In this document: positions 36,111-45,461 of the stretch, in pieces
Position numbering within the stretch: the first letter of the stretch is position 1
Layout of the letters: every line of letters starts with the position of its first letter
Source of the DNA: Oscillibacter sp.
Lineage (GTDB): Bacteria; Bacillota; Clostridia; Oscillospirales; Oscillospiraceae
Length of the DNA stretch: 64,000 nt
NCBI GenBank assembly: GCA_017526785.1
Contig: JAFXQV010000036.1
Location: 30,155 to 94,154 of the forward strand
Direction: 5' to 3'
Position numbers and translations under genes: made by a program
Notes under the pieces: generated by a model
What the model saw: the letters and a program-made list of their open reading frames with translations, nothing else
Database searches by the model: none
Told to the model about the DNA's origin: nothing

Positions 36111-39100
36111 TCAACTTCCGATTGTCAGTGTGCCATTGATAACGGTGAACGCGTCGGTAATGTCGCCGCCGCCGTTGAGAGACGCGTCCACGACCTCCGC
36201 AGTCACGTGATAGGTTCCGGCCTTGGCGGTCTCCGGCACGTTAAAGGAAATCAAGCAGATGTCCCCCTCATAGGTAACTTCCTTGGCGCTTCCGGCGTTC
36301 CACGAGATTTGCAAGGGGTTCTTGCCGTCCTTGGCGTTGTCTACTTGACTTTCAAAAGCGTTTCCGTAAAGAACCTCTTTCACGGAGAATCCCGCAGGAT
36401 ACGCAACCCGGATAATCAGTCCGGCAACGTTGTTGAGGTTCCGGACGGAAACAGGCACCGTTACAGTGCTATCCGTGCCGGGCGTCACTGTGGCGTCGCC
36501 GACCGTCAGCGTCGGAATGGAGTCATCATCGTAATGTTTTTTCAGCGTCACTTGTCCATTATCCACGGCAAACGCGTCGGTAACGTCCCTGCCGCCGTTG
36601 AGCGCCGCGTCGTAGACTTCTACAGCAATGTCGTACGTTCCGGCATTCGCGCTGTCCGACACGTCAAAGTTGATTGTGGCAAGTTCGCCGCTGTAGGTGA
36701 CTTCCTTCGCGCTTCCGGCGTTCCACGAAATTGTCAACGGGTTCCCGCCGTCCTCGGCGTTGTCCAACTGGCTTTCAAAGACATTGTTGTAGACCACGGC
36801 ACCTCTTTTGACGGACAATCCGTCCGGGTAGGTAACTTTGATAATCAGTCCGGCAACGTTATTGAGGTTCGCGGCGGACACAGGCACCGAAACCGTTTTG
36901 TCCCTGCCAATGGCGGCCTCCGCGTCGCCGACTGTCAGCGCCGGGGCGGAATCGTCGTATTTCAGCGTCACTTGTCCTTTGACCGTGACGACATCGCCCG
37001 TAATGTCCTCGCCGCCGTCGAGCGCGGCGTCGGTCACTTTCACGGTAATGTCGTACGTTCCGGCCTTGGCGCTGTCCAGCACGTCAAAGTTGATTGTGGC
37101 AAGTTCGCCGCTGTGGGTGACTGCCTTGGCGCTTCCGGCGTTCCACGCGATTTGCAAGGGGTTCCTGCCGTCCTTGGCGTTGTCCAACTGGCTTTCAAAG
37201 ACATTGTTGTAGGCCACGGTGCCTTCTTTGACCGACAATCCGTCGGGATAGGTGACTTGGATAATCAGTCCGGAAACGTTGTTGAGGTTCGCGGCGGACA
37301 CAGGCACCGAAACCGTTTTGTCCCTGCCAATGGTGGCCTCCGCGTTCCCGACTGTCACGGCGGGCTCGGAGACGGGAAGATTTTTATCCTTGAAATACCC
37401 GGGCTTGGACGCGCCGCCGTCTATGCGGGCGTACGCCTTATCGGTGTGGGCGCTGTCATACGGGGTGTTCTGTCCGCCGAGAATCGCCGTACAGCCTTGG
37501 AACATTCCGGCGCTTTCCGACATCTTCTCCGTTGAAAAACTGCCGGACGCATACACGGTTTTCAGCGCGGCACAGCCCGCGAACATATCCCGCGCGTCGG
37601 TGACGTTTTTCGTATCCCACCCGGTCAAGTCCAGCTCCGTCAGATTGGCGCAGGAGAAGAACATAGATTTCATGCCCGCGACCTTGCGCGTGTCCAGCGC
37701 GCTCAAATCCAGCGTTCTCAGGGACGCGCAACGGGAGAACATCTGGCTCATGTCCGTGACTTCGCTGGTGTCCAGATTTTGAAGTCCACGGACTTCCGAG
37801 AGGTTTTGACAACCGTAGAACCATAAAGCGGTGGAGGCCGGTTTCACGGATTCGGCGAACGTGACCTTTTGGATGTCGGCGCGGTTCGCGTACCATTTGG
37901 CGTACTCGCCGTTAATGTCCCCGGACGAGGCTACCGGATACGTTCCCAGAACGTTTCTGCCTGAAGCGGGCGTGCTGTTCTTCTGGAAAGTCATTTCCCC
38001 GTCCGCGTAGAGAATCGCGTAAAATCCGCTCTGGATAAAGGGGCGCATATTCAGGAAGCCCGCGCCCAAAAAGCTGGTCTCCCCGGAATTTTTCTGCCAG
38101 TCGTCCCAACTTTTGTCCGCCTTGTCGAATGGAATTTCCTTGGCGTTGCTTTTCAGGCTGTTGGCAATCTGGGCGGGTGTCAGACCTGTGCCGAAATCGC
38201 ACATTAACAGCGCGGCGGCGGCGGACACATGCGGAGCCGCCATAGACGTGCCGCTCATAGGTCCTTTCTTTCCCCCCGGCAAAAAGCCCGGCACATCTTC
38301 ACCCGGAGCCGCGATATCCACCGCGTCGCCGTAATTGGACAGCTCGAAGCGCTTCATCCTGTCATTCACCGCCGCGACTGTAATGCAGTCCTCCATATGC
38401 GCCGGACAGCATTTGTGGGCAAAGTCATTGTAATTTCCGGCGGCGGTAACAACCGTAATTCCCGCTTCCAGTGCGCGCTTGACCGCGTCTTCAATGGCTA
38501 TATGGTTTTTTCCGGAAACGCTAAGGCTGAGATTGATGATATTCGCTCCGTGACCGATTGCGTAATTGATTCCGCTGATAATGTTCAAGTGGCTGCCCAC
38601 TCCAAATTCGTTCAGAACGCGAACAGGCATGATTTTTACATCCACGCCGGGCGTACAATCGACAATCGTACTGGCGACGTGGGTGCCGTGTCTGTGTTCG
38701 TCCTTCGGGTCGCCGTCATCTTCGACAAAATCGTATCTGTCAGTTGTCAGGCGCTCTTCCAAAGACGGATGGCCTTCCGCGTCCACGCCGGAATCTATCA
38801 CCGCCACAATGACAGAACCCTTGACACCTCTTTTTTGAATATCCTTCGCGTATTCTCCAATTTCGGTTTTCTCCACCCCCCACGAAAGGGCGTCCTGTAA
38901 AACAGGCTTTTCCTGTTCCGGTTTTTTCTCATACATCATCAACGCGTCCGGCTCCGCATAGCGCACGGAGGGGCAGGCGTTGAGATATTTTTCACAGTCC
39001 TTCGCCACATTCTGGTCGTTAAATTGCAAAACATAAAAATTATCGGGGCCGGGAATTATCGTCATTTGGCTTTCGTATTTGCTCATATCGGGAAGCGGGT

Positions 39101-39581
39101 CACAGGATACCAGCAGGCGCGCCAGCAGATAGGGATTGTCGGAAGCGTCCTGAGGCAGTACATTCGGTGTCTCCAATTTCGCCAGTTTTTGCGCGAATTG
39201 TTCATAAGCCGCCGCGTTATTCTCACGCATGGTCAGCGGGACGGGATTTGCCAGAGGCATATGGTTTTCGTCCGTCCAAAGGATTCTGACGGAATCCTTT
39301 TTCGTGACGTTCTGTAGCTCGACTTTGACCTGTTCCGCCGCCGGATACTCGGCGACCTGTTTGACCTGTCCGGATTCCGCGTGCAGGATGGCGAACAAAC
39401 AGCCCCGCACCGTCGCGCCGGAGAGGCTCACATCACAGGAAAAGGCGGTGTCCGTTTCGTTGCGGCTCTTGATAGTGATGGTGCCGTAGGACGTATCGGC
39501 CGCCCGGACGAACGTCCGCGGAGGCGCGAGGGAAAGCAACAACGCCACAAACAATAACCGGGCGAAAAATCGTCTTCTCAT
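36111..39581 (-). CDS. Subtilase (S8) with DUF285 repeats and three cohesin-like modules
   Basis: Start at 39581 (MRRRFFARLLF) is favoured by spacing; an ATG at 39590 is possible. Order: signal peptide (1-28), beta domain, propeptide (about 150-210), subtilase domain with VIDSGVD, HRHGTHVAS, AAGNYND and GTSMAAPH, one DUF285 block (about 530-750), then three modules of about 130 residues. Each reads VGxAxxxxGxDxTVxVPVSxxNLNNVxGLII, then LQIxWNAGSAK, LATINFDV and KAGTYDI. That is the pattern of cohesin modules, which bind dockerins in cellulosomes. It is thus both protease and possible scaffold. The propeptide-only gene follows after 26 bp. Confidence 0.88.
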   Translation of the reverse strand: MRRRFFARLLFVALLLSLAPPRTFVRAADTSYGTITIKSRNETDTAFSCDVSLSGATVRGCLFAILHAESGQVKQVAEYPAAEQVKVELQNVTKKDSVRILWTDENHMPLANPVPLTMRENNAAAYEQFAQKLAKLETPNVLPQDASDNPYLLARLLVSCDPLPDMSKYESQMTIIPGPDNFYVLQFNDQNVAKDCEKYLNACPSVRYAEPDALMMYEKKPEQEKPVLQDALSWGVEKTEIGEYAKDIQKRGVKGSVIVAVIDSGVDAEGHPSLEERLTTDRYDFVEDDGDPKDEHRHGTHVASTIVDCTPGVDVKIMPVRVLNEFGVGSHLNIISGINYAIGHGANIINLSLSVSGKNHIAIEDAVKRALEAGITVVTAAGNYNDFAHKCCPAHMEDCITVAAVNDRMKRFELSNYGDAVDIAAPGEDVPGFLPGGKKGPMSGTSMAAPHVSAAAALLMCDFGTGLTPAQIANSLKSNAKEIPFDKADKSWDDWQKNSGETSFLGAGFLNMRPFIQSGFYAILYADGEMTFQKNSTPASGRNVLGTYPVASSGDINGEYAKWYANRADIQKVTFAESVKPASTALWFYGCQNLSEVRGLQNLDTSEVTDMSQMFSRCASLRTLDLSALDTRKVAGMKSMFFSCANLTELDLTGWDTKNVTDARDMFAGCAALKTVYASGSFSTEKMSESAGMFQGCTAILGGQNTPYDSAHTDKAYARIDGGASKPGYFKDKNLPVSEPAVTVGNAEATIGRDKTVSVPVSAANLNNVSGLIIQVTYPDGLSVKEGTVAYNNVFESQLDNAKDGRNPLQIAWNAGSAKAVTHSGELATINFDVLDSAKAGTYDITVKVTDAALDGGEDITGDVVTVKGQVTLKYDDSAPALTVGDAEAAIGRDKTVSVPVSAANLNNVAGLIIKVTYPDGLSVKRGAVVYNNVFESQLDNAEDGGNPLTISWNAGSAKEVTYSGELATINFDVSDSANAGTYDIAVEVYDAALNGGRDVTDAFAVDNGQVTLKKHYDDDSIPTLTVGDATVTPGTDSTVTVPVSVRNLNNVAGLIIRVAYPAGFSVKEVLYGNAFESQVDNAKDGKNPLQISWNAGSAKEVTYEGDICLISFNVPETAKAGTYHVTAEVVDASLNGGGDITDAFTVINGTLTIGS
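36115..37365. repeat. Three tandem cohesin-module DNA repeats
   Basis: Three stretches of about 400 bp (roughly 36115-36508, 36530-36945 and 36962-37365) are close DNA copies. Shared strings such as CAAAGTTGATTGTGGCAAG and CTTCCGGCGTTCCACG recur in order. The first two encoded modules are the most alike. Confidence 0.8.
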
Positions 39582-39610
39582 ATGTATCATCCACTCCTTT
39601 TGTTTGATGA

Positions 39611-39638
39611 GGGTTCGCGGCCGACGCGCCGCGAACCC
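39611..39638. repeat. Hairpin after the fourth subtilase gene, same core as at 29932
   Basis: GGGTTCGCGGC (39611-39621) pairs with GCCGCGAACCC (39628-39638). The core matches the hairpin at 29932-29961, which follows another subtilase gene at the same relative place, so gene plus hairpin were probably duplicated together. Confidence 0.7.
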
Positions 39639-39649
39639 GGATGACGGCG

Positions 39650-42373
39650 TTACTTCGCTGTGAAATATCCCGGAGACGACCCGGAATCAATGCGGGCGTA
39701 GGCCTTGTCTACATGGGCGCTGGAATAGGAAGTGCCGTTGCCCCCTTTGAGCGCGGTACATCTGTCAAACATGCCGAAACTGTCCGAAATCTGGGACGTT
39801 GTGAACAGGCCGGAAGCGTAAATCGTCTTCAACTTACCGCAGTCATAGAACATGGTCGCCGTATTGAGGGTTTTCCCGGTATTAAAGCCGCTCAAGTCCA
39901 GAGAAGTGAGGCTGGAGCAATACGCGAACATATTACTCATGTCCGTTACGTAGTCCGTACGCAGGTTGCCGGGATTGCTAATCGACGAGAGATTTTTGCA
40001 ATCGTAGAACCACAAAGCGGTCGACTCCGGATAAATGGCAATGCCAAAGTTGACGGACTTGATTTGTTCCCGTTCCTCGTACCACGCGGTATAGCCCTCG
40101 ACGTTCTTGTCATATCCGCCGGAATCGGTCGTATAGGTTTTGACGGCTGTCCGTCCGGATTCGGGGCTTGCGCTGCTCTGGAATTTCAACTCCCCGTTGT
40201 TGTAGAGGACGGCGTAAATAGGATTGGTGACTTTGCCGGGATTGGGATTAGGATTAGGCGTCGATGTCGAACTGAGGTAACCGGGGCTGGAGGAGCCGCC
40301 GTCCAGACGGGCGTGGGTCTGGTCGGTATGGCTGTCACTGTACACAGTTCCGTTGTCGCCGCGAAGCGACGTACAGCCCTTGAACATGTCCCTCCCGTCC
40401 GTGACTTTTGCGACGCTGAACGAATCAGAGGCGAGAATCGTTTGCAGAGAGGGACACTGGAAGAACATCTGGCGCATATTAGTGACGTTTTTCGTGTCGA
40501 AGCTCTTCAAGTCCAGCGTTTCCAGACTGCCGCAACGGGAGAACATCTGGCTCATATTGGTAACGCCGTCGGTTTTCAGGTTTTGCGGATTCTGTATCGT
40601 TTTCAGGTTTTCGCAGCCGTAGAACCAAAGCGCGGTGGAGGCGGGATGAACTTCTTCCGCGAACGTCACCTTGGTAATTTTGTCGCGCAGGGTATACCAT
40701 CCTGCGTACTGTGCGCTGACGGCGCTGAGAGCGTAGGGACCGCCCAAAACCGTTCTGCCGGAAGCAGGCGTCGAACTGTTCTGGAACACCATCTCACCGT
40801 CGGAGTAGATAAACGCGTAAAATTCCGCGGGTTCCGGGTGCGACCGCATGTCCACGACGCCCGGACCGTATTTTGTATTCCATCCGGACGGAACCTGTAC
40901 GCCGTTCTTCAACACTTTCTCGGCTTCGTCGGTGGTGAGGTTGGGATTTTCATACCGCAGCATCGCGACGCAGGCGGCGGTGTGCGGCGAGGCCATGGAG
41001 GTGCCGTTGAGAGACTTGTACTTGTTGCCCGGAATACAGCTTTTGATGTCGACGCCCGGCGCGGCAACGTCCACGATAGTCTGGCTGTAGTTCGTGAAAT
41101 AGGCGGGCTTGAATTTGCTGTCTACCGCCGAAACGGTAATGCACTTGGCGATATGCGCCGGGCAGTGGTTTTTGGCGTCGTCGGTCTCATTGCCGGCGGC
41201 GACCACCACAATGACGTTTTTGGAAACGGCGTAGTCCACCGCTTCGTCCATGACGGAACTGTGACCCCCGCCGAGGCTCATGTTGATAACGTCCGCGTCG
41301 TTGTCCGCCGCGTACCGGACGCCGAGGCTTACGTTCAGATAGGAGCCGCTTCCGTTCGCGTCCAGAACGCGCACGGGCATAATTTTCAGGTTTGTCAGCC
41401 CCGGCGTGCAGTCCACTATCGTCCCCGCGACATGGGTTCCGTGATAGTGCTTGTCCATCGGGTCGCTGTCGTTGTCCACGAAATCAAAGCCGGGGACTGT
41501 GCGGTTTTTCAGAAACTCGTGACCGGAGTCCACGCCCGTGTCCACGACGGCGACGGTTACTTTGCTATTCATGTTCCGCAGGCTCTCCGCGTACTGGTCG
41601 GCGTGGATAGCCGACACCCCCCATGAAAGGGAACTGGCGTCGATATCGTCCTCACTTTCCACCTCTTCGGGGTTGACGCGTACCGCCATGTCTGGCTCAA
41701 CGTAGTTTCCCGGCGTATCCTTCGGGAGATAGTCCCGCAGACGAGCCGCGCAGTTTTTCGCGTCCTCCGCGCTGTCAAATTGGAGAACGGTATGCCCGTC
41801 CTTGTCCGATACCTGTCTTGCGACATTGCAGTCGGACAAATCCGGCAGGCCGTTGTCGGAGCGGACAATCAGCCGCGCAAAGGCGTAGTCGTCGGTCATC
41901 ATCCCTTCCGAATCGATTTGGCCGCCTTGCGCCAACGCGTCCGGGCTGAACTTGTCGCTGTAGTCCCGGAGCATATCCGACAGGGCGCTGGCGTAGTCCG
42001 CGTACGTATCACAGAGAATGGTTTGCGCGCTTGCCCTCGACACCTCCGACAGCGCAAGCGGCATAAAGCCCCCGTCAGTCCACATGACCTTGACCCGGTC
42101 ATTTTCCACAATCCGGTCAAGCGTCACGGACAGGTTTTCCCGCGCCTCGTAGCTCTCAATGCGCTTCATCTGTCCGCTCTGCCCGTCGTACACGGCGACG
42201 AAAACGGTACTCTGCTCTTCCGCTGTGGAAAGATGAACGTGAAATGTACAGCTCTGATTGGAGAAATCCGCGTCCGTGATTTGCATCTCCGGGGGCGTCG
42301 CCGCCAGCGCGCAGGGTATCAGCAGGACTGCCGCGCATATCGAAACCCAAAGGGTCAACAATCGTTTCGCCAT
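39650..42373 (-). CDS. Secreted subtilase (S8) with two DUF285 repeat blocks
   Basis: The ATG at 42373 has GGGAGGA 8 bases before it; the longer frame lacks support. The 907-residue protein has a signal peptide (1-24, ALAATPP), a beta domain, a propeptide (about 150-215), and a subtilase domain with VVDTGVDSGHEF, HYHGTHVAG, VAAGNETDD and GTSMASPHT. Two DUF285 modules follow (about 520-690 and 720-907), joined by a PNPNPNPGK linker. It is most like the gene at 29968-33177, including the last module. No anchor is visible. All catalytic residues are present, so it should be active. Confidence 0.92.
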   Translation of the reverse strand: MAKRLLTLWVSICAAVLLIPCALAATPPEMQITDADFSNQSCTFHVHLSTAEEQSTVFVAVYDGQSGQMKRIESYEARENLSVTLDRIVENDRVKVMWTDGGFMPLALSEVSRASAQTILCDTYADYASALSDMLRDYSDKFSPDALAQGGQIDSEGMMTDDYAFARLIVRSDNGLPDLSDCNVARQVSDKDGHTVLQFDSAEDAKNCAARLRDYLPKDTPGNYVEPDMAVRVNPEEVESEDDIDASSLSWGVSAIHADQYAESLRNMNSKVTVAVVDTGVDSGHEFLKNRTVPGFDFVDNDSDPMDKHYHGTHVAGTIVDCTPGLTNLKIMPVRVLDANGSGSYLNVSLGVRYAADNDADVINMSLGGGHSSVMDEAVDYAVSKNVIVVVAAGNETDDAKNHCPAHIAKCITVSAVDSKFKPAYFTNYSQTIVDVAAPGVDIKSCIPGNKYKSLNGTSMASPHTAACVAMLRYENPNLTTDEAEKVLKNGVQVPSGWNTKYGPGVVDMRSHPEPAEFYAFIYSDGEMVFQNSSTPASGRTVLGGPYALSAVSAQYAGWYTLRDKITKVTFAEEVHPASTALWFYGCENLKTIQNPQNLKTDGVTNMSQMFSRCGSLETLDLKSFDTKNVTNMRQMFFQCPSLQTILASDSFSVAKVTDGRDMFKGCTSLRGDNGTVYSDSHTDQTHARLDGGSSSPGYLSSTSTPNPNPNPGKVTNPIYAVLYNNGELKFQSSASPESGRTAVKTYTTDSGGYDKNVEGYTAWYEEREQIKSVNFGIAIYPESTALWFYDCKNLSSISNPGNLRTDYVTDMSNMFAYCSSLTSLDLSGFNTGKTLNTATMFYDCGKLKTIYASGLFTTSQISDSFGMFDRCTALKGGNGTSYSSAHVDKAYARIDSGSSPGYFTAK

Positions 42374-42406
42374 AAAGTGTCCTCCCATGCGTTCATCATA
42401 AGGTCG

Positions 42407-42468
42407 CTTCCCCACCTTCCTCCCATCTGAGACAAGCGGACGGAATGAAAGATGGGGAAGTTTTTTTT
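42407..42468 (+). terminator. Plus-strand terminator-like hairpin inside the minus-strand cluster
   Basis: CTTCCCCA (42407-42414) pairs with TGGGGAAG (42453-42460), followed on the plus strand by eight T (42461-42468). No plus-strand gene runs into it, so it could stop antisense transcripts. On the minus strand it would form a leader hairpin upstream of the subtilase at 39650-42373. Confidence 0.5.
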
Positions 42469-42490
42469 GGTATGGCGTATGGCTTACGGC

Positions 42491-44611
42491 TTACCAGTCC
42501 ATATCCTGATACGGCGTGGACTCGAAGCCGTCCGCCTGAAGGCTGGCCACCATGCTGTCCAGCTTGCCGCGCCAGAAGTTCCGGAACCACGCCGTGTCGC
42601 CGAACAGTCTGACCGCCGTCGGGCTGACCGCGTAGTAGAGCTTGATAAACAGACGCCCGTACCACGTCTTGGCCAGAACGTGGTCACGGAAACGGCGCAG
42701 TGTCCAGACCTCCGGGCAGTCATAGGAACCGTACACCGCCGTGGCCACATAGCAGGCCGGGGTCGTCGCTTCCGAGTAATGCGCCGTGAGTTCGGAATTG
42801 TCGGCCAGTGCGGTTATCTCGGTACCGACGGCGTAAAACTGGTTATCCGGGAGCGTCCAGCCGTCGAGGCTCTTGCCAGCGGGCGACGTAAAGCCCGGAT
42901 TCCCCGGAAGGTTGAACGGCAGACGCTCTTTCTTGGTCTGGTTCTCTCCGCTTCCCTCGCCCGGTTTGTAAGTGACCGTAATTTCCTCTACGAAAGGCTT
43001 AAACTCGACGGAAACCGTGGCGTCGCTGTTTTCCATGACGAACGTATACGTTTTTTCGTCAACCTTTTTCGGCATGATTGGCGTCCCGTCGGCTTTCGTG
43101 ACTTTCGGGAAGTCCTCTTTGAGTTGATAGCCCGTCTCCGGCTCCACGGTCAGCGTCACAGTTTCGCCCACATACGCCGAGGGCTGTTTGTCGCTCGTTA
43201 CGCTTCCGTGTTCCACCGTTTCCGGGAGAATCACAAGGCGCGGAATGCCAAATTCGGCCTGTACCGTAACGAAACCGTCAGACGGCAACTCAGTCATTTT
43301 GAACACATATTCCGAAAACGCGTAGTTGGTGCTTTCGGTTTCCTTCCGCTGGCAGGCAACGTCCTTCTTGTCACTGCCTGTCACGGTCAGTTTTTTCAGG
43401 ACATAGCCCTTGTTTGTATCGGGCGTGACCGTCACCGTGACCTCTTCGCCTGTTACGGCCTCGGTCTTGTCGCTCTCCACCTTGCCGCCCTCCTCGGGAA
43501 CGGCCGGAAGAGTTTTCACGGGTTTGGGCTTAGGGTCATATTTAATAAAGGTAGCCTCTGCTTTGACATCGCTTGTGCGGACGGTGAACTTGTAGACAGA
43601 GGCGGCGGCGGTCATGTCACTGGAACGTGTGGGTTCAATTTTGCCGTCCTTATCCGTCACCTTCAGGTCTTTGAGGACATAGCCATTGTTTGTGTCAGGC
43701 GTCACCGTCAGTTCGACTTCGTCGCCTGTTTTGGCCGTTGTCTTGTTGGCCTCGACGGTTCCGCCCGTCGTCTGGACAACCTCGATTTTGTAAACAGGCT
43801 CCCACTTGGCGTAGAGCGTGATGGCGGCGGCAATCTTGACGGGCTGCTCGTCCGTGTACGTCACTTCTCCGTCCTTGGTTTCCGACCAACCGACAAACTT
43901 GTAACCTGTTTTGACAAAGGCGTTTTTGGTCAGCTTCTGCTCCGTGTCCGGCTGGAACGTCTGCGGGTTCATACTGCCGGAGGTCGCGCCGTTGCCGTCA
44001 AACGTCACCACGGGGTTTTTAACTGCTTCTCCGATATGAAGAACCGCGCTAATCCCCTGCATATCCCCGGACTCAAGGCGTTTATCCTGAATGTCCGTAG
44101 CCGCGACAATTTCCGTATCAATAGTTGCGTCAACCGGGGAGGTAACGCCTTCTCTCGGCTTAAAGGTCATCTTTGCCAACACGCCACTGGTTGTCCATGG
44201 ATTGGCGGCGTCAATCGTATATGTGAAAGAAGCAAGAGACCATTTGCTGGCATCGCGTTTATTATTGCTGGTGTCATTCGGATTGCTGTCATTAAAGACT
44301 TTATCCTTTCTTGTGGTCGTTTCCAGAAACGCGTACCAAATATTCGGAACTTTATCAGTCCCCTCTTTGGTGCCTTCGTCATCAATAGCGATACACTCCA
44401 GTTTGTCGCTCTCATAATAGACGCGCAAACTAAGAACTTTCAAACCGGGATTCCCCGCAATATTCATATTAAGGTCAATCGTGTTTCCGGGCATGACACG
44501 CAGGTCATTGTCGACCCATGCGCTCAGTTTGTCATCGGCACCACCGGGAATCACGATGAGGCTCAACAACATACACCATGTCATTACCCACGCGAGCGTT
44601 CTTTTGAGCAT
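42491..44611 (-). CDS. Secreted repeat protein with cohesin-like N-domain, InlB-type repeats and CFI-box C-terminus
   Basis: The ATG at 44611 follows AAAGGAG. The 706-residue protein has a signal peptide (1-24). A cohesin-like beta domain spans about 28-185 (MPGNTIDLNMNIAGNPGL, VYYESDKLECI, GVLAKMTFK). An InlB/Flg_new repeat follows (about 195-265), then three or four PF18998-like bacterial repeats (GGTVEANKTTAKTGDEVELTV). A final domain begins CYVATAVYGSYDCPEVWTL and continues RRFRDHVLAKTWYGRLF, which matches the CFI-box C-terminal domain known from many exported bacterial proteins and of unknown role. It lies 38 bp after the dockerin-like gene in the same operon. Confidence 0.83.
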   Translation of the reverse strand: MLKRTLAWVMTWCMLLSLIVIPGGADDKLSAWVDNDLRVMPGNTIDLNMNIAGNPGLKVLSLRVYYESDKLECIAIDDEGTKEGTDKVPNIWYAFLETTTRKDKVFNDSNPNDTSNNKRDASKWSLASFTYTIDAANPWTTSGVLAKMTFKPREGVTSPVDATIDTEIVAATDIQDKRLESGDMQGISAVLHIGEAVKNPVVTFDGNGATSGSMNPQTFQPDTEQKLTKNAFVKTGYKFVGWSETKDGEVTYTDEQPVKIAAAITLYAKWEPVYKIEVVQTTGGTVEANKTTAKTGDEVELTVTPDTNNGYVLKDLKVTDKDGKIEPTRSSDMTAAASVYKFTVRTSDVKAEATFIKYDPKPKPVKTLPAVPEEGGKVESDKTEAVTGEEVTVTVTPDTNKGYVLKKLTVTGSDKKDVACQRKETESTNYAFSEYVFKMTELPSDGFVTVQAEFGIPRLVILPETVEHGSVTSDKQPSAYVGETVTLTVEPETGYQLKEDFPKVTKADGTPIMPKKVDEKTYTFVMENSDATVSVEFKPFVEEITVTYKPGEGSGENQTKKERLPFNLPGNPGFTSPAGKSLDGWTLPDNQFYAVGTEITALADNSELTAHYSEATTPACYVATAVYGSYDCPEVWTLRRFRDHVLAKTWYGRLFIKLYYAVSPTAVRLFGDTAWFRNFWRGKLDSMVASLQADGFESTPYQDMDW

Positions 44612-44649
44612 GAATAAATCCACTCCTTTCTTGAAGGCGGTCGTGACTT

Positions 44650-45315
44650 TTATCCGACCTTGTTCCAATTGGCGTCTCTCTTGCCAACCGACCGCTCCAA
44701 AATCCACAGCACGTCATTCCCGGTAACATTGTCATCACCATCGACGTTTGCGGCGGCGCGTTGTACATCTGTCCACTCCTGCCCATTGACCGTTTTACCA
44801 ACGGATATATACAAGGCATAGAGGACATCGTTTCCGGTAATGTCATCGTTGCTTTGGTCGACAACGAATCCGAGTTTTACGTTATCGGGGTTGGAGTTGC
44901 CGCTGACTTGGAACGTGGCGACCTGCTGGATTTTGTTGGCGGTGCCGTACTCCGACATGAACACGCGGTAAGTCCCCGCGGACATTTCCTTCGGATAGGC
45001 TTTGGTAATCTCGAGGGTGCCGTCGTCCCGCGTGGCCTCGACGATATCCATGTAGACCAGATTGCCGTTTTCGCCGCCTGACGGTTTGTCGTTTTCCGCG
45101 CCGGAACGAATCAAGACCGTGTACAGCTTGCCTTTTTGGGCGTTTTTCCGGGTAATGGTGAATGTGGGAGCCTCCCCGTCATTCAGCTTCACCTCCACCG
45201 CGTTCGCGTCCTGATTGCTCAGATTGCTGACGGTTCCGCTGACGGCCAGAGCGGTTACGCCGACCAGCAATGCCAGTATACACAGGATTGTGAACCGCAC
45301 ACTGAACTTTCTCAC
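44650..45315 (-). CDS. Exported dockerin-like protein, first gene of the surface-protease cluster
   Basis: The 221-residue product has an N-terminal membrane or signal segment (1-27), a beta-rich domain of unknown type (about 30-145), and a C-terminal dockerin-like pair of repeats. The second loop, NVDGDDNVTGND, fits the calcium pattern [DN]-x-[DN]-x-D-x3-[ST]-x2-D exactly; the first, DQSNDDITGND, is degenerate. Both are followed by the V-L-x-x-L-x-x-S-V-G-K helix. Dockerins bind cohesins, and cohesin-like modules are encoded downstream at 36111-39581 and perhaps 42491-44611. It is led by a strong promoter. Ribosome site AGGAGG supports the start. Confidence 0.83.
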   Translation of the reverse strand: MRKFSVRFTILCILALLVGVTALAVSGTVSNLSNQDANAVEVKLNDGEAPTFTITRKNAQKGKLYTVLIRSGAENDKPSGGENGNLVYMDIVEATRDDGTLEITKAYPKEMSAGTYRVFMSEYGTANKIQQVATFQVSGNSNPDNVKLGFVVDQSNDDITGNDVLYALYISVGKTVNGQEWTDVQRAAANVDGDDNVTGNDVLWILERSVGKRDANWNKVG

Positions 45316-45438
45316 TGATACAACTCCTCCTTTTCACTTTTCCGCGCTCTTTTAAAACTGCCTGCCCGTATGAACCACGACTTTGCTTCCCTATTTTCAG
45401 GAAAGTTCCGTCAAGGATTCCAATGTTTTACAGTTTTT

Positions 45439-45461
45439 GGGCGTCGGTTACGATTGCGCCC
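45439..45461 (-). promoter_or_regulatory. Hairpin within the long leader of the surface-protease cluster
   Basis: GGGCG (45439-45443) pairs with CGCCC (45457-45461), with an inner TCG/CGA extension. It lies midway in the leader of about 230 bases between the promoter and the first gene. No known riboswitch class was recognised by eye. Confidence 0.45.

Noticed and set aside
36115-37365. Three fibronectin or Big-type Ig modules instead of cohesins
   Set aside because: The VPVSxxNLNNVxGL, WNAGSAK and KAGTYDI pattern fits cohesin better, and a dockerin-like protein is in the same cluster. It remains to be tested by HMM.
42452-44617. 721-residue plus-strand frame opposite the repeat protein
   Set aside because: Long but antisense to a gene with a signal peptide and recognisable repeats; no ribosome site or family resemblance.
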